The notes under the pieces are model-generated. The model saw only the letters and a list, made by a program, of their open reading frames with translations. It was not told the DNA's origin and did not search any database. A stretch of 64,000 nt of DNA from Phenylobacterium sp. Its GTDB lineage: Bacteria; Pseudomonadota; Alphaproteobacteria; Caulobacterales; Caulobacteraceae. How positions within the stretch are numbered: position 1 is the first letter of the stretch; each line of letters opens with the position of its first letter. The translations under genes and the position numbers were made by a program. Of this stretch, positions 47,325 to 56,109 are shown piece after piece. The stretch spans positions 1 to 64,000 of the forward strand of contig JAGOQB010000013.1 in assembly GCA_017991675.1 (NCBI GenBank). The letters are read 5' to 3'.

Positions 47325-48067
47325 GCTTCGAAACCCTCGAAGATCAGGTTGTCGCAATAGTCCTTCACCGCGTCCCACTGCCCCGGCTCGCGCACCGTCC
47401 AGGCCACGACCGGCATGCCCTCGCCCCGGTATTTCGCCGCCTGCTCGTCCGGCAGCATCCCGATGTGCAGCGCCAGGAAATGCGGGCGAGCGATGGCCAC
47501 ATGCTCGAGCTTGCCGAAGGATTCGCGCTGCGCCTCGTTCATGTGCGGCGCCTGCTTGTAGTCGTAGCTGTCCAGCCCCCGCAGCACGCCCGGGAATCGG
47601 TCGGCGAACCAGGCGTGCGAATAGGGATTGAACCCGATGACGCAGGTCGGGCCGGCGTGGTCGATCAGCAGCTCGTGGACCCGCTGCTCCAGCGGTCCGA
47701 CCTCGCCATAGGCCGTCTTCAACTCGATGTGCACCATCGCCCGGCGGCCGATCAGGGCCAGGGTCTCGCGCAGGGTCGGGATCTTCTCGTCGGTGTCCTT
47801 CAGCGTCAGTTCGCCCAGGTCGGCGGCGGTGCGCTCGCGCAGCTTGCCCTCGACCCCGGTCATCCGCTTCAGATCCTCGTCGTGGAAGACCATCGCCTCC
47901 CCGTCCGACGACAGGTGCACGTCGAGTTCGACGCCGTATCCGGCCTCGCAGGCGGCCTGAAATGCGGCCAGCGAGTTCTCCGGCGCCCCGCCGCGCGTCC
48001 ACAGCCCTCGGTGCGCCACCGGCGGGTGGAACAGCAGGTCCCAGGCCTCGCCGAAGGAATTGCTCAC
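47321..48067 (-). CDS. Glycerophosphodiester phosphodiesterase
   Basis: A 248-residue GDPD-fold enzyme: PVAHRGLWTRGGAPENSLAA (catalytic His/Arg and Glu-Asn), GVELDVHLSSDGEAMVFHDE, VHIELKTAYGEVGP, and a C-terminal MPVVAWTVREP. There is no signal peptide, so it is cytoplasmic (UgpQ-like). It releases sn-glycerol-3-phosphate from deacylated phospholipids. The start is GTG at 48065-48067, overlapping the ridA stop by 4 nt. Confidence 0.93.
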   Translation of the reverse strand: MSNSFGEAWDLLFHPPVAHRGLWTRGGAPENSLAAFQAACEAGYGVELDVHLSSDGEAMVFHDEDLKRMTGVEGKLRERTAADLGELTLKDTDEKIPTLRETLALIGRRAMVHIELKTAYGEVGPLEQRVHELLIDHAGPTCVIGFNPYSHAWFADRFPGVLRGLDSYDYKQAPHMNEAQRESFGKLEHVAIARPHFLALHIGMLPDEQAAKYRGEGMPVVAWTVREPGQWDAVKDYCDNLIFEGFEA

Positions 48068-48525
48068 CGCACCTGCACCACGGCGTCGACCTCGACCGAA
48101 AAGCCGAGCGGCAGGCGATAGACCCCGACCGCCGAGCGGGCGTGCTTGCCCGCGTCGCCGAAGGCCTCGACCATCAGGTCCGAGGCGCCGTTCACGACCT
48201 GCGGGATCTCCAGGAAGTTCGCGCCGGCCTGCACGAAGCCGCCGAGCTTGACCACCCGGACCACGCGGTCCAGGTCGCCGTCGCAGGCGGCCTTCATCTG
48301 GGCGATCAGGTTGACGCCGCACAGACGCGCCGCCGCCTTGGCGGTCTCCATGTCGACCTCCTCGCCGACCGTGCCGCGAATGCCGCCGCCGGCGTCGACC
48401 GACACCTGGCCGGAGATGTGGACGAGATCGCCGACCCTCACGAAGGGCACGTAGTTGGCGACCGGCGGATTGGGCTGCGGCAGGGTGAGACCGAGCGCAG
48501 ACAGGCGTTCTTCGACCTTCGACAT
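48064..48525 (-). CDS. RidA-family protein
   Basis: A 153-residue enamine/imine deaminase-like protein: GLTLPQPNPPVANYVPFVRV, HISGQVSVDAGG, and the C-terminal ARSAVGVYRLPLGFSVEVDA with the RidA-subgroup arginine. It belongs to the longer YjgF/TdcF-like subgroup. It is first in the operon; RidA family proteins clear reactive enamines from PLP enzymes. Confidence 0.92.
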   Translation of the reverse strand: MSKVEERLSALGLTLPQPNPPVANYVPFVRVGDLVHISGQVSVDAGGGIRGTVGEEVDMETAKAAARLCGVNLIAQMKAACDGDLDRVVRVVKLGGFVQAGANFLEIPQVVNGASDLMVEAFGDAGKHARSAVGVYRLPLGFSVEVDAVVQVR

Positions 48526-48582
48526 GCCGAAGGTCTACCGCTGCGCCCCGAACCCGAAAAGCGAAAAGGGCCCCGGAAAGAG

Positions 48583-48616
48583 AAAAGGCCCGCGCCTGGG
48601 ATGGCGCGGGCCTTTT
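48583..48616 (-). terminator. Intrinsic terminator of the phasin gene
   Basis: AAAAGGCCCGCGCC pairs with GGCGCGGGCCTTTT across a 6-nt loop. On the minus strand it is followed by further T-rich sequence (TTTTCTCTTT), 40 bp after the phasin stop. Confidence 0.88.
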
Positions 48617-48656
48617 CCGTGCGGACACCCCGCCGGAGCGGGGCGACTGGGAGGTC

Positions 48657-49091
48657 TTAGCGGGCGGCCTGCAGGCGCTCGACGGCGGCGGTGACGCGCT
48701 CGTTGAGCGGCTTGACCGCGTCCTTCACCGACGACGACACGATGTCCGACATCTTCGAGACTTCGGCGATGTAGGCGTCGAGGGCCGACTTGGCGTAGGT
48801 GGTCTGAAGCTCGATCACTTCCTGCACCGACTTGGCGCCCGAGAGCGACTTGGCGGCGGCGACGTGATCTTCCACGGCCTTCTTCGAGTAGGCCATGGCC
48901 TGGGCGCCCAGGGCTTCAGCGCCCTTGGTCGAGGCGGTCACCGAGGCGATGACGGCTTCCAGGTTCTTCTTCGAATGGGTGTTCATCTCGTTCAGTTGAG
49001 CGAGCGACTTCTCGACAGCGTCCTTGAAGGCGACGTTGCCGGCGGTGGTGAACTGCTCGACGGTGTTCTTGACGGTCTCGGCGGCGGCCAT
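48657..49091 (-). CDS. Phasin family protein
   Basis: A 144-residue, almost wholly helical, Lys/Ala-rich protein (VKNTVEQFTTAGNVAFKDAV; VEKSLAQLNEMNTHSKKNLE; IVSSSVKDAVKPLNERVTAA) matching the Phasin_2 family, which coats polyhydroxyalkanoate granules. It has no cysteine. ATG 49089-49091 has AGGAG upstream. The control region upstream holds two TGC-N3-GCA inverted repeats expected for the PHA regulator PhaR. A strong terminator follows. No other pha gene is in view. Confidence 0.9.
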   Translation of the reverse strand: MAAAETVKNTVEQFTTAGNVAFKDAVEKSLAQLNEMNTHSKKNLEAVIASVTASTKGAEALGAQAMAYSKKAVEDHVAAAKSLSGAKSVQEVIELQTTYAKSALDAYIAEVSKMSDIVSSSVKDAVKPLNERVTAAVERLQAAR

Positions 49092-49180
49092 GGGCGGGCT
49101 CCTGGGGTCGGGATTGGGCGGTGATACCGCGACGCAAACGTGGACGGGGGATTTGCCTTGAACTCGCCCATCGTTTCCCA

Positions 49181-49195
49181 TGCTGCAGTGCAGCA
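49181..49195. promoter_or_regulatory. Putative PhaR operator 1
   Basis: TGCTGCAGTGCAGCA is a perfect 6-3-6 inverted repeat. It contains CTGC-N3-GCAG, the motif reported for PhaR, the PHA-sensing repressor of phasin genes. It lies about 90 bp upstream of the phasin ATG. Confidence 0.55.
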
Positions 49196-49207
49196 GTCAA
49201 GCGGATT

Positions 49208-49222
49208 TTGTGCACCGCACAA
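49208..49222. promoter_or_regulatory. Putative PhaR operator 2
   Basis: TTGTGCACCGCACAA is a second perfect 6-3-6 repeat with the same TGC-N3-GCA core, centred 27 bp from the first. Two phased sites suggest cooperative binding. Confidence 0.55.
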
Positions 49223-49399
49223 TAACCCTGCCCGCCCGTTGGGCGCCGGACGTTCACGGAAGTGTTGATCGGTTCAGGCGCGACAAATGGGCTCGTTCAA
49301 GTCCTGTTTACCATCGCGCAAGGCTACGGCTGGCATGCTACGACTCATCCGGAGTGGCCCGGGGGGCCGCTTAAACCTTTGTATTGACGGACGAACCGC

Positions 49400-50692
49400 A
49401 TGTTCGAGCGCGCCCGCCGCCTGATTGCGTCTCTTGCCCTCGCCGCCGCGACCGCCGTCGCGCCGGTCGCCGGGACCGCACAGGCCCAGGTTCCCTATCT
49501 CCAGCTGCCCGCCAGCCAACCCAAGTATGCGGCCATCGTGGTCGATGCGAAGACCGGCGAGGTCATGTACGCCAAACGCGCGGACAGTCCCCGGTATCCC
49601 GCCTCGATCACGAAAGTGATGACGCTGTACCTGGCGTTCGAGGCGCTGGCCGCCGGCCGCATCCGTCTCGACGACCCGGTGGTGATCTCGCCCCGCGCCG
49701 CCGCCCAGGCCCCGACCAAGCTCGGCCTGCGTCCCGGCGAGACCCTGACCGTCGAACAGGCGATGCAGGCGCTGGCGATCAAGTCGGCCAACGACATCGC
49801 CGTGGCCCTGGCCGAAAAGCTCGGCGGATCGGAAGCGCGCTTCGCCGCGATGATGACCCTGCGCGCCGAAGAGCTCGGCATGCAGAACACCCGCTTCGTC
49901 AACGCCTCGGGCCTGCCCGACAGCCGCCAGGTCTCCACGGCCCGCGACATCGCCATCCTGTCGCGCGCGGTGATGCGCGACTACCCGCAGTACTACAAGC
50001 TGTTCAGCCAGCAGAGCTTCACGTTCCGCGGCGTGACCATGCGCAACCACAACGGCCTGCTGGGCCGCATGCCCGGCGTCGACGGCCTGAAGACCGGCTA
50101 CACCAACGCCTCGGGTTACAACATCGCGGTCTCGGCCGTGCGCGACAATCGTCGCCTGATCACCGTGGTGCTCGGCGCGCCGTCGACCGCCGTGCGCAAC
50201 AACAACGCCGAGGACCTGATCCTGACCGGCTTCAGCGTCATGGCCCGGCGCGACCGCGGCGAGAAGATCACCGTCGCCCAGAACCTGTTCGAGCCGGAGC
50301 CCTCCGGCCCCGTCGTGCGCCCCTCTATCGAACAGGGCGACAACGAGCAGGACGGCCTGAAGATCGTGCTCGCCTCGGCCAGCCCGCCCCCCTCCGCGGC
50401 CCGCACCCAGATCGTCGAGCCCTCGCGGAGCGCCCTGCGCGACAAGAAGGCGGCCGGCAAGTGGTCGGTCCAGGTCGGAGCCTTCAAGTCTAAGGCCGAC
50501 GCCAAGGAACAGATCGCTCTCGTCTCCAAGCGCTTCGGCAAGCACTTCCGCGCCGCTAATGGCGAGGTCGGCGGCAAGGTCGGCGGCACGTACCGGGCGC
50601 GGTTCTCGGGCTATACCGAGGCCTCGGCCAAGGACGCCTGCCAGGCCCTGAAGGCCAAGCGCCTGGCCTGCATGGTCGTGCGCCCGGCCTGA
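49400..50692 (+). CDS. D-alanyl-D-alanine carboxypeptidase with SPOR domain
   Basis: A 430-residue periplasmic penicillin-binding protein of family S11. A signal peptide ends near GTAQA. The catalytic triad motifs are SITK (Ser-x-x-Lys), SAN and KTG (DGLKTGYTN). A linker leads to a C-terminal SPOR domain (GKWSVQVGAFKSKADAKEQI), which binds denuded peptidoglycan at the division septum. It therefore probably trims stem peptides at mid-cell. The operon is single-gene; it converges with the J-domain gene. Confidence 0.93.
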   Translation: MFERARRLIASLALAAATAVAPVAGTAQAQVPYLQLPASQPKYAAIVVDAKTGEVMYAKRADSPRYPASITKVMTLYLAFEALAAGRIRLDDPVVISPRAAAQAPTKLGLRPGETLTVEQAMQALAIKSANDIAVALAEKLGGSEARFAAMMTLRAEELGMQNTRFVNASGLPDSRQVSTARDIAILSRAVMRDYPQYYKLFSQQSFTFRGVTMRNHNGLLGRMPGVDGLKTGYTNASGYNIAVSAVRDNRRLITVVLGAPSTAVRNNNAEDLILTGFSVMARRDRGEKITVAQNLFEPEPSGPVVRPSIEQGDNEQDGLKIVLASASPPPSAARTQIVEPSRSALRDKKAAGKWSVQVGAFKSKADAKEQIALVSKRFGKHFRAANGEVGGKVGGTYRARFSGYTEASAKDACQALKAKRLACMVVRPA

Positions 50693-50695
50693 CGA

Positions 50696-51115
50696 CTACT
50701 TCTTCAGCAGACGATCCCTGGCCGCGTTCAGTTGCGCGGCCAGGCCGCTGGTCCCGCCCTTGTCCGGATGGGCCATGCGCATCAGGCGGCCATAGGCTTC
50801 CCTGATCTCGGCTTCGGTGGCCTCGGGCCCGACCCCAAGGATCGAGCGCGCCTCGCTGTCGCTGATGCGGCCGGCGGTCGGCGGGACCGCCATCCCCGTC
50901 CGGCGGGTCGACACCGCCAGCCACAGGCCCATGACCACCAGCACGATGGACTTGCCCCAGCCGCCGCGCACGCCGACATAGGCCGCGGCGGCGAAACAGG
51001 CGATCGCCAGCGCCCCGGCCAGGAACCGCCACTCGCGCCGCTTCAGCACCGGCTTGCCGCGGGTGAACCAGACCAACAAAAACAGCGCCGCACAGCCAAG
51101 GGCCAGGTAAAGCAT
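50696..51115 (-). CDS. Membrane-anchored J-domain protein
   Basis: A 139-residue protein with two or three N-terminal hydrophobic segments (YLALGCAALFLLVWF; AGALAIACFAAAAYVGV; SIVLVVMGLWLAVS) and a C-terminal J-like domain (SILGVGPEATEAEIREAYGR) with the HPD tripeptide in MAHPDKGGTSG. It would recruit DnaK to the membrane. It is 10 bp downstream of mipZ, in one transcript. Confidence 0.85.
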   Translation of the reverse strand: MLYLALGCAALFLLVWFTRGKPVLKRREWRFLAGALAIACFAAAAYVGVRGGWGKSIVLVVMGLWLAVSTRRTGMAVPPTAGRISDSEARSILGVGPEATEAEIREAYGRLMRMAHPDKGGTSGLAAQLNAARDRLLKK

Positions 51116-51125
51116 CTGAACGCGG

Positions 51126-51950
51126 CTATTGCGCCGCCAGCAGCTCTTCGCCGGCCATACCCGAGAGGCCCAGCGAGCCCATCAGCGCCCGCAACTCCTG
51201 GCGGGCGGCGACGTGTTGCAGCGACATCGCCACCGGACGGATCGTCGGCGACAGGTCGGCGATGGTCAGGCCGAACGGGAACAGCTCGCGATAGATGACC
51301 CGGTCGCGCAGACCCGGCCCAACGCGGAACCCGACCCGGCGCGACAGCGCCTGGACGCGCTCGTCCAACCGCTTGCGGTTTCGCGCCTCGGTGGGGGCCA
51401 GGCGGTTGCGCAGCACCACCCAATCGATCGACTTGCCGCTCGCCACCGCCCGCGCCTTGCGGCTGTTCCAGACGGTTTCCGAATAGAGACTGGGACGCTT
51501 CAGCTCCAGGCTCACCGGATCGACCACGCCCAGCATGTCGAAGTCGACGAAGCTGTCGTTCATCGGGGTGACGATGAGGTCGGCCAGCCCGTGCGCCGCG
51601 CGGCCGATGGCCGTGTCGCTTCCGGGGGTGTCGATCAGCACGAAGTCGGCCTGCTCGGCCGCTCGGCCGAACGCCTCCTCGAACTGGGCCAGCGCGTCGG
51701 CGTCCGCCGCCTTGGCCAGCTCGGCCGGCAGCGGGAACTCGATCGGCATCGGGGCCGCCGCGCCGTTGGCGTCCAGCCACGCACGGCGATGGGCGAAGAA
51801 GTGGCCCATCGACTGCTGGCGCACGTCCAGGTCCAAGGTCGCGACCTTGGCTCCGCCGTGCAGCAGGGCCGTGGCCACGTGGATGGCGATGGTGGACTTC
51901 CCCGCCCCGCCCTTTTCGTTCCCGACGACGATCACCTTGGCTTGTGACAT
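51126..51950 (-). CDS. mipZ: Division-plane positioning ATPase MipZ
   Basis: A 274-residue deviant-Walker ParA-type ATPase, the same length as Caulobacter MipZ. Motifs: VGNEKGGAGKSTIAIHVAT (deviant Walker A), FVLIDTPGSDTAIGRAAHG, VTPMNDSFVDFDMLGVVDPV, and VGFRVGPGLRDRVIYRELFP. MipZ forms a gradient from the poles with ParB and blocks FtsZ assembly except at mid-cell. The upstream region has three GANTC sites and no competing start. Confidence 0.98.
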   Translation of the reverse strand: MSQAKVIVVGNEKGGAGKSTIAIHVATALLHGGAKVATLDLDVRQQSMGHFFAHRRAWLDANGAAAPMPIEFPLPAELAKAADADALAQFEEAFGRAAEQADFVLIDTPGSDTAIGRAAHGLADLIVTPMNDSFVDFDMLGVVDPVSLELKRPSLYSETVWNSRKARAVASGKSIDWVVLRNRLAPTEARNRKRLDERVQALSRRVGFRVGPGLRDRVIYRELFPFGLTIADLSPTIRPVAMSLQHVAARQELRALMGSLGLSGMAGEELLAAQ

Positions 51951-51951
51951 C

Positions 51952-51995
51952 GATTCTCAACTCCAAACCGATTCGGCGACTTCGCACCGATTCTA
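51952..51995 (-). promoter_or_regulatory. mipZ control region: three GANTC (CcrM/GcrA) sites
   Basis: GATTC occurs at 51952-51956, 51970-51974 and 51989-51993. On the minus strand the last overlaps a -10-like TAGAAT (51995-51990). In Caulobacter, mipZ transcription is known to depend on methylation of GANTC by CcrM and on GcrA. Such sites are rare in this GC-rich DNA, so three in 42 bp is notable. Confidence 0.7.
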
Positions 51996-52119
51996 TTTGT
52001 TAACAGGAACCTTCACCACGACGCGGCGTCAACGTAAGGCGCTGCATCGACTGTGGATGGAATGGACGCCAGGGGCCGACCGCGCCATAAGCGCCCCACC
52101 CAGTCCAGTGAGTTTCCTC

Positions 52120-52971
52120 ATGTCCCAGATCGCCATCGTCCGCACCGTCGCCGACCTCCGCGCCCAGGTGGCGTCGTGGAAGCGGGCCGGCGAACGGGTC
52201 GCGCTCGTGCCGACCATGGGCGCCCTGCACGAGGGCCACCTGTCGCTGATCGCCCTGGCCAAGACCAAGGCCGACCGGGTGGTCGCCAGCGTGTTCGTCA
52301 ATCCGACCCAGTTCGGCCCGGGCGAGGACTTCGACGCCTATCCGCGCGGCGAGGCGCGCGACGCCGAGCTGCTGGCCGGCGCCGGCTGCGATCTGCTGTT
52401 CGCCCCGACGGTCGGCGAGATGTATCCGCAGGGCTTCGCCACGTCCGTCAACGTCACCGGCGTCTCCGAGCCGCTGGACGGCGCAGCCCGCCCGGGCCAC
52501 TTCGGCGGCGTCGCCACCGTGGTCAGCAAGCTGCTGCTGCAATGCGGCCCCGACGTCGCGATCTTCGGCGAGAAGGACTTCCAGCAGCTGCAGGTCATCA
52601 AGCGCGTGGTCCGCGACCTGGACATTCCGGTGGAGATTGTCGGGGCCCCGACCTCGCGGCTGGAAGACGGCCTCGCCCGCTCCTCGCGCAACGCCTATCT
52701 CAGCGCGGCCGAACGCGAAGTGGCCGGCCGGATGAATGTCGCCCTGGCCGACGCCGTGCGCCGCCTGCAGGCCGGCGAGCCCGTCGAACGGGTGGAAGCC
52801 ACCGGCATCGCCGCGCTCGAACGCGCCGGGTTCCAGCGCATCGACTACTTCGAGGTCCGCAACGCGGGCGACCTCAGTCACCCCGGCCCCGGTCCGCTGA
52901 CCGTTCCGGGCCGCGTGCTGGCCGCCGCGATGATCGGCAAGACCCGCCTGATCGACAATATGGCGGTCTGA
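52120..52971 (+). CDS. panC: Pantothenate synthetase
   Basis: A 283-residue enzyme joining pantoate and beta-alanine with ATP. Motifs: LVPTMGALHEGHLSLI (HxGH-like), VFVNPTQFGPGEDFDAYPRG, GHFGGVATVVSKLL, FGEKDFQQLQVIKR and RSSRNAYLS. The ATG at 52120 gives the canonical MSQIAIVRTVADLRAQV; a much longer open frame upstream is not coding. It is divergent from mipZ. Confidence 0.97.
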   Translation: MSQIAIVRTVADLRAQVASWKRAGERVALVPTMGALHEGHLSLIALAKTKADRVVASVFVNPTQFGPGEDFDAYPRGEARDAELLAGAGCDLLFAPTVGEMYPQGFATSVNVTGVSEPLDGAARPGHFGGVATVVSKLLLQCGPDVAIFGEKDFQQLQVIKRVVRDLDIPVEIVGAPTSRLEDGLARSSRNAYLSAAEREVAGRMNVALADAVRRLQAGEPVERVEATGIAALERAGFQRIDYFEVRNAGDLSHPGPGPLTVPGRVLAAAMIGKTRLIDNMAV

Positions 52972-52975
52972 CCCC

Positions 52976-53374
52976 CTACCAGGCGCCGGCTTCGCGCAGC
53001 TGGCGCGCCAGCTCCGGGGGGATGTCCCCGTCGACGCCACCCGAAAGATCGGGCGGTGCGTCCTTGGCGTCGAGATAGCGCCAGCCCTGGAAGGCGCGCC
53101 GCGGGGTCGGCGCCACGCGGACGATCTCAGGATCGACGGTCACCTGGCAGCGCGCGGTGACGCCCTCGCCCACCGTATCGACCGCCAGAATGCGCTGGCG
53201 GCACATGATCACGCCCTTGAACACCCGGTAGAGCGACCCGCCGTCCAGCAGATCGGCGGCCCGCTTGGGGGTCTGGCGGGTATGCATGATCCAGGGCCGT
53301 CCCGCCTCGTGCCAGGCGAGCAGATCCTCGATGGTGTCGCAGCCCACCACCAGCTTGATCATGTGCAGCGCCAT
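52976..53374 (-). CDS. DUF1489 family protein
   Basis: A 132-residue protein matching DUF1489: LHMIKLVVGCDTIEDLLAWH, TRQTPKRAADLLDGGSLYRV and IDDAG-like end. MALHMIKL is the usual start. The function of the family is unknown; members occur widely in alphaproteobacteria. It is 5 bp downstream of the enoyl-CoA hydratase gene on the same strand and converges on panC. Confidence 0.9.
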   Translation of the reverse strand: MALHMIKLVVGCDTIEDLLAWHEAGRPWIMHTRQTPKRAADLLDGGSLYRVFKGVIMCRQRILAVDTVGEGVTARCQVTVDPEIVRVAPTPRRAFQGWRYLDAKDAPPDLSGGVDGDIPPELARQLREAGAW

Positions 53375-53379
53375 GGCTT

Positions 53380-54216
53380 CTAGACCAGCCAGCTAGGCTT
53401 GCGCTTCTCGAGGAAGGCGCGGACGCCCTCCTGGCCTTCGGGGCTGACGCGGACGCGGGCGATCCGCCGGGCGGTTTCCTCCATCACCTCTTCGACCGGG
53501 CGGAAGGCGACGTCCTCGACCAGCTTCTTGGACTGGGCGACCGCCTCAGGACCGCAGGCCATCATCTCGCGGGCGATGCGGTCGCGGGCCTCGGTCAGCT
53601 GGGCGCCGTCGGCGACCACTTCGCTGACCAGCCCGACCTTCTCGGCATAGGCCGCGTCGAACACCTTGCCGGTGGCGAACAGGGCGCGGGCCTCGCGCGG
53701 ACCGACCGCGCCCACGACATAGGGGCTGATGGTCGCGGCGATGAGGCCCAGCCGGACCTCCGAGAAGCTGAATTTCGCATCGGCGGTGGCGACCGCCATG
53801 TCGCACGCCGCCGCCAGGCCCGCGCCGCCGCCATAGGCGCCGCCCTCGACCAGGGCGACCGTCAGCGCCGGGATGTCCCACAGGCTTTTGAGCATCCGCG
53901 CCAGCAGCATCGCATCGTCGCGATTGTCCGCCTCGCTGCGGTCGACCGCAGCGCGCATCCAGTCCAGGTCGGCCCCGGCGCTGAAGGTCGAGCCTGCGCC
54001 GCGCAGGAACACCACGCGCACGCCCTCGGCGCCCTGCAGCGTCTCAAACGCCTCGTGCAGGGCCGCGATCAGCTCGGCGTTGAAGGCGTTGCGCCGGATC
54101 GCCCGGTTGAGCGTCACGGTCGCGACACCCTCAAGGGTCGCGTCGATGTCGACCAGCCTGGAATCGGCGTCGGTGTCGGTGATTTCGACCAGCGGGTCGG
54201 CGATCGGATTGGTCAT
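53380..54216 (-). CDS. Enoyl-CoA hydratase/isomerase
   Basis: A 278-residue crotonase-fold enzyme: ATVTLNRAIRRNAFNAELIA, GSTFSAGADLDWM, the oxyanion stretch GGAYGGGAGLAAACDMAVA and ISPYVVGAVGPREARALFAT. It resembles methylglutaconyl-CoA hydratase (LiuC) of leucine breakdown. The ATG at 54216 has AGGAG upstream; an earlier frame extension is not coding. The DUF1489 gene follows. Confidence 0.92.
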   Translation of the reverse strand: MTNPIADPLVEITDTDADSRLVDIDATLEGVATVTLNRAIRRNAFNAELIAALHEAFETLQGAEGVRVVFLRGAGSTFSAGADLDWMRAAVDRSEADNRDDAMLLARMLKSLWDIPALTVALVEGGAYGGGAGLAAACDMAVATADAKFSFSEVRLGLIAATISPYVVGAVGPREARALFATGKVFDAAYAEKVGLVSEVVADGAQLTEARDRIAREMMACGPEAVAQSKKLVEDVAFRPVEEVMEETARRIARVRVSPEGQEGVRAFLEKRKPSWLV

Positions 54217-54314
54217 GGCATGCGGTCTCCTGGGATCCTTCAAGAACGCTGGACCGGAACTTTGGATCAGGCCAAGCCATAGCCCCCCAGGGCGACGCAA
54301 GCTAGGCTGCCGGC

Positions 54315-56093
54315 GTGGTCAGCTTACCCGATATTCCCAGCGAATCGGCCTTGGCCCGTCTCTTCTACGAGGAGCGCGGCCACGGCGAAGCGACGTGGTT
54401 CGCCCTGCCCGGCGGGGCGACGCTGTTCAAGGCCGGGGAGCCGGCCGACCATCTCTATTTCCTCCGCGCCGGACGCTTGGGCGCCTTCCGCAAGGAAGAG
54501 AACGGCGAGCCGCAGTTCCTAGGCGTGATCCGCCCCGGTGAACCCGCCGGCGAGATGTCGCTGATCACCGGGACGCCGCACAGCGGCACCGTCGTGGCCC
54601 TGCGCGATTCCGAGATCTTCGCCCTGCCGCGCGAAGCCTTCTTCGAGGCGGCCGAGGCCGACGCCTCGGTGATGACCGAGCTGGCGCGGCTGATGATCCT
54701 GCGCACTCGGCAGGCCGCCAGCAAGACCTCGATCGGCGAGCCGTCGGTCTACGGCTTCGTCGGCACGGGCTCGGCCGTCGCCGTCCGCCCCCTGCTCGAC
54801 AAGGTGGCGCGCGAAGTCGGCCGGCTCGGCTATTCGGTGACCGTCGTCGGCAGCGAGGCGCAGAACGCCCCGACCGAATGGTTTTCCGAGGTCGAGCGCG
54901 ACTACGACTTCGTGCTCTACGCCGCCGAGGTCGAGGACATCGGCTGGCGCCAGGTCGTCGGCCGGCAGGTCGACCGGCTGTTCCGGGTCGCTCCGGGCGA
55001 CGCCGCCCCGCCGCCCGAGGGTCTGGCCCATGGCGAGCCGCTTCAGGCCCAGGGGCTCGTCGACCTGATCCTGGTCCAGCCCAAGAGCTGCAAGGCGCCG
55101 CGGGGATCCCAGGCCTGGGTGGACGCCCTGCGTCCCGCCCGGCTGTTCCAGGTCCGCCGCGACGACGACGACGATGCGCGGCGGATCGCCCGCCTGCTGA
55201 CCGGGCAATCGGTCGGACTGGTGCTCTCCGGGGGCGGCGCGCGCGCCTACGCCCATGTCGGGGCGATCAAGGCCCTGCGGGAACGCGGCGTGCCCATCGA
55301 CTTCGTCGGCGGCGTCTCGATGGGCGCGATCGTCGGCGCCGGCCTGGCGGTCGGCTGGGACAATGCCGAGATGGAGCGGCGCATCCGCGACGCCTTCGTC
55401 ACCACCAGCCCGCTGGACGACATCGCCCTGCCGCTGCTGGCCATGACGCGCGGCGAGAAGGTGCGCGAGCGGCTGGCCCGGCATTTCGACGAGATTCAGA
55501 TCGCCGACCTCTGGCTGCCGTTCTTCTGCGTGTCGTCGAACCTCACCACCGGCGCCTACCAGCTGCACAAGAGCGGCCTGTTGCGCCGGGCCCTGCGGGC
55601 GACGATCTCCCTGCCCGGCGTGCTGCCGCCAGCCACCACCGACGATAACAACGTGCTGGTCGACGGGGCGGTGATGAAGAACTTCCCGGCCGACATCATG
55701 CGGCTGACCCAGCTCGGACCGATCGTCGGCGTCGACGTCAGCCGCGGCCGCTCGATCACCGCCGACGACGTCGCGCGGCCGGAATCGGTCTGGCGGTGGA
55801 TCCGTTCGGGCCAGTGGCGCAAGGGGCCGCCTATCGTCTCGCTGCTGATGCGGGCGGCCACGGTCTCCAGCGGACGCGATCTGGCCGCAGCGCGCGAAGC
55901 GACCGACGTCCTGATCACCCCCGACCTGACCGGCGTCGAGATCCGCGACTGGTCGGCGTTCGACCCGGCGGTCGAGGCCGGCTATCGGGCCACGATCGAG
56001 GCCCTCGACAAGCTGCCGCGCCCGGTGACCGAGCTGCGCCGCCGGGCCAGCCGCGACGATGAACCGGCCGTCCCCGGCGTCACGCTCGCTTGA
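54315..56093 (+). CDS. cNMP-binding/patatin (NTE-family) protein
   Basis: A 592-residue protein. Residues about 15-140 form a cyclic-nucleotide-binding-like domain (TLFKAGEPADHLYFLRAGRL, RPGEPAGEMSLITGTPH). The middle 145-285 is a less conserved region, and 290-590 a patatin phospholipase domain with the oxyanion GGGGARA as SGGGARAYAHVG, catalytic Ser in GGVSMGAIV and Asp in VDGAVMKN. NTE relatives are phospholipases/esterases. The start is GTG; TAGGCT ends 6 nt upstream and no Shine-Dalgarno is present, so the mRNA may be leaderless. Confidence 0.93.
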   Translation: MVSLPDIPSESALARLFYEERGHGEATWFALPGGATLFKAGEPADHLYFLRAGRLGAFRKEENGEPQFLGVIRPGEPAGEMSLITGTPHSGTVVALRDSEIFALPREAFFEAAEADASVMTELARLMILRTRQAASKTSIGEPSVYGFVGTGSAVAVRPLLDKVAREVGRLGYSVTVVGSEAQNAPTEWFSEVERDYDFVLYAAEVEDIGWRQVVGRQVDRLFRVAPGDAAPPPEGLAHGEPLQAQGLVDLILVQPKSCKAPRGSQAWVDALRPARLFQVRRDDDDDARRIARLLTGQSVGLVLSGGGARAYAHVGAIKALRERGVPIDFVGGVSMGAIVGAGLAVGWDNAEMERRIRDAFVTTSPLDDIALPLLAMTRGEKVRERLARHFDEIQIADLWLPFFCVSSNLTTGAYQLHKSGLLRRALRATISLPGVLPPATTDDNNVLVDGAVMKNFPADIMRLTQLGPIVGVDVSRGRSITADDVARPESVWRWIRSGQWRKGPPIVSLLMRAATVSSGRDLAAAREATDVLITPDLTGVEIRDWSAFDPAVEAGYRATIEALDKLPRPVTELRRRASRDDEPAVPGVTLA

Positions 56094-56109
56094 ACGGCGA
56101 CGAAGGGGT

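Larger units (their letters stand above)
49092..49399. other. Divergent intergenic region between phasin and D,D-carboxypeptidase genes, 308 bp
   Basis: No protein gene seen. It contains the phasin leader, two inverted repeats likely to bind PhaR (listed separately), and the promoter of the D,D-carboxypeptidase gene, for which no clean consensus was found. Confidence 0.6.
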
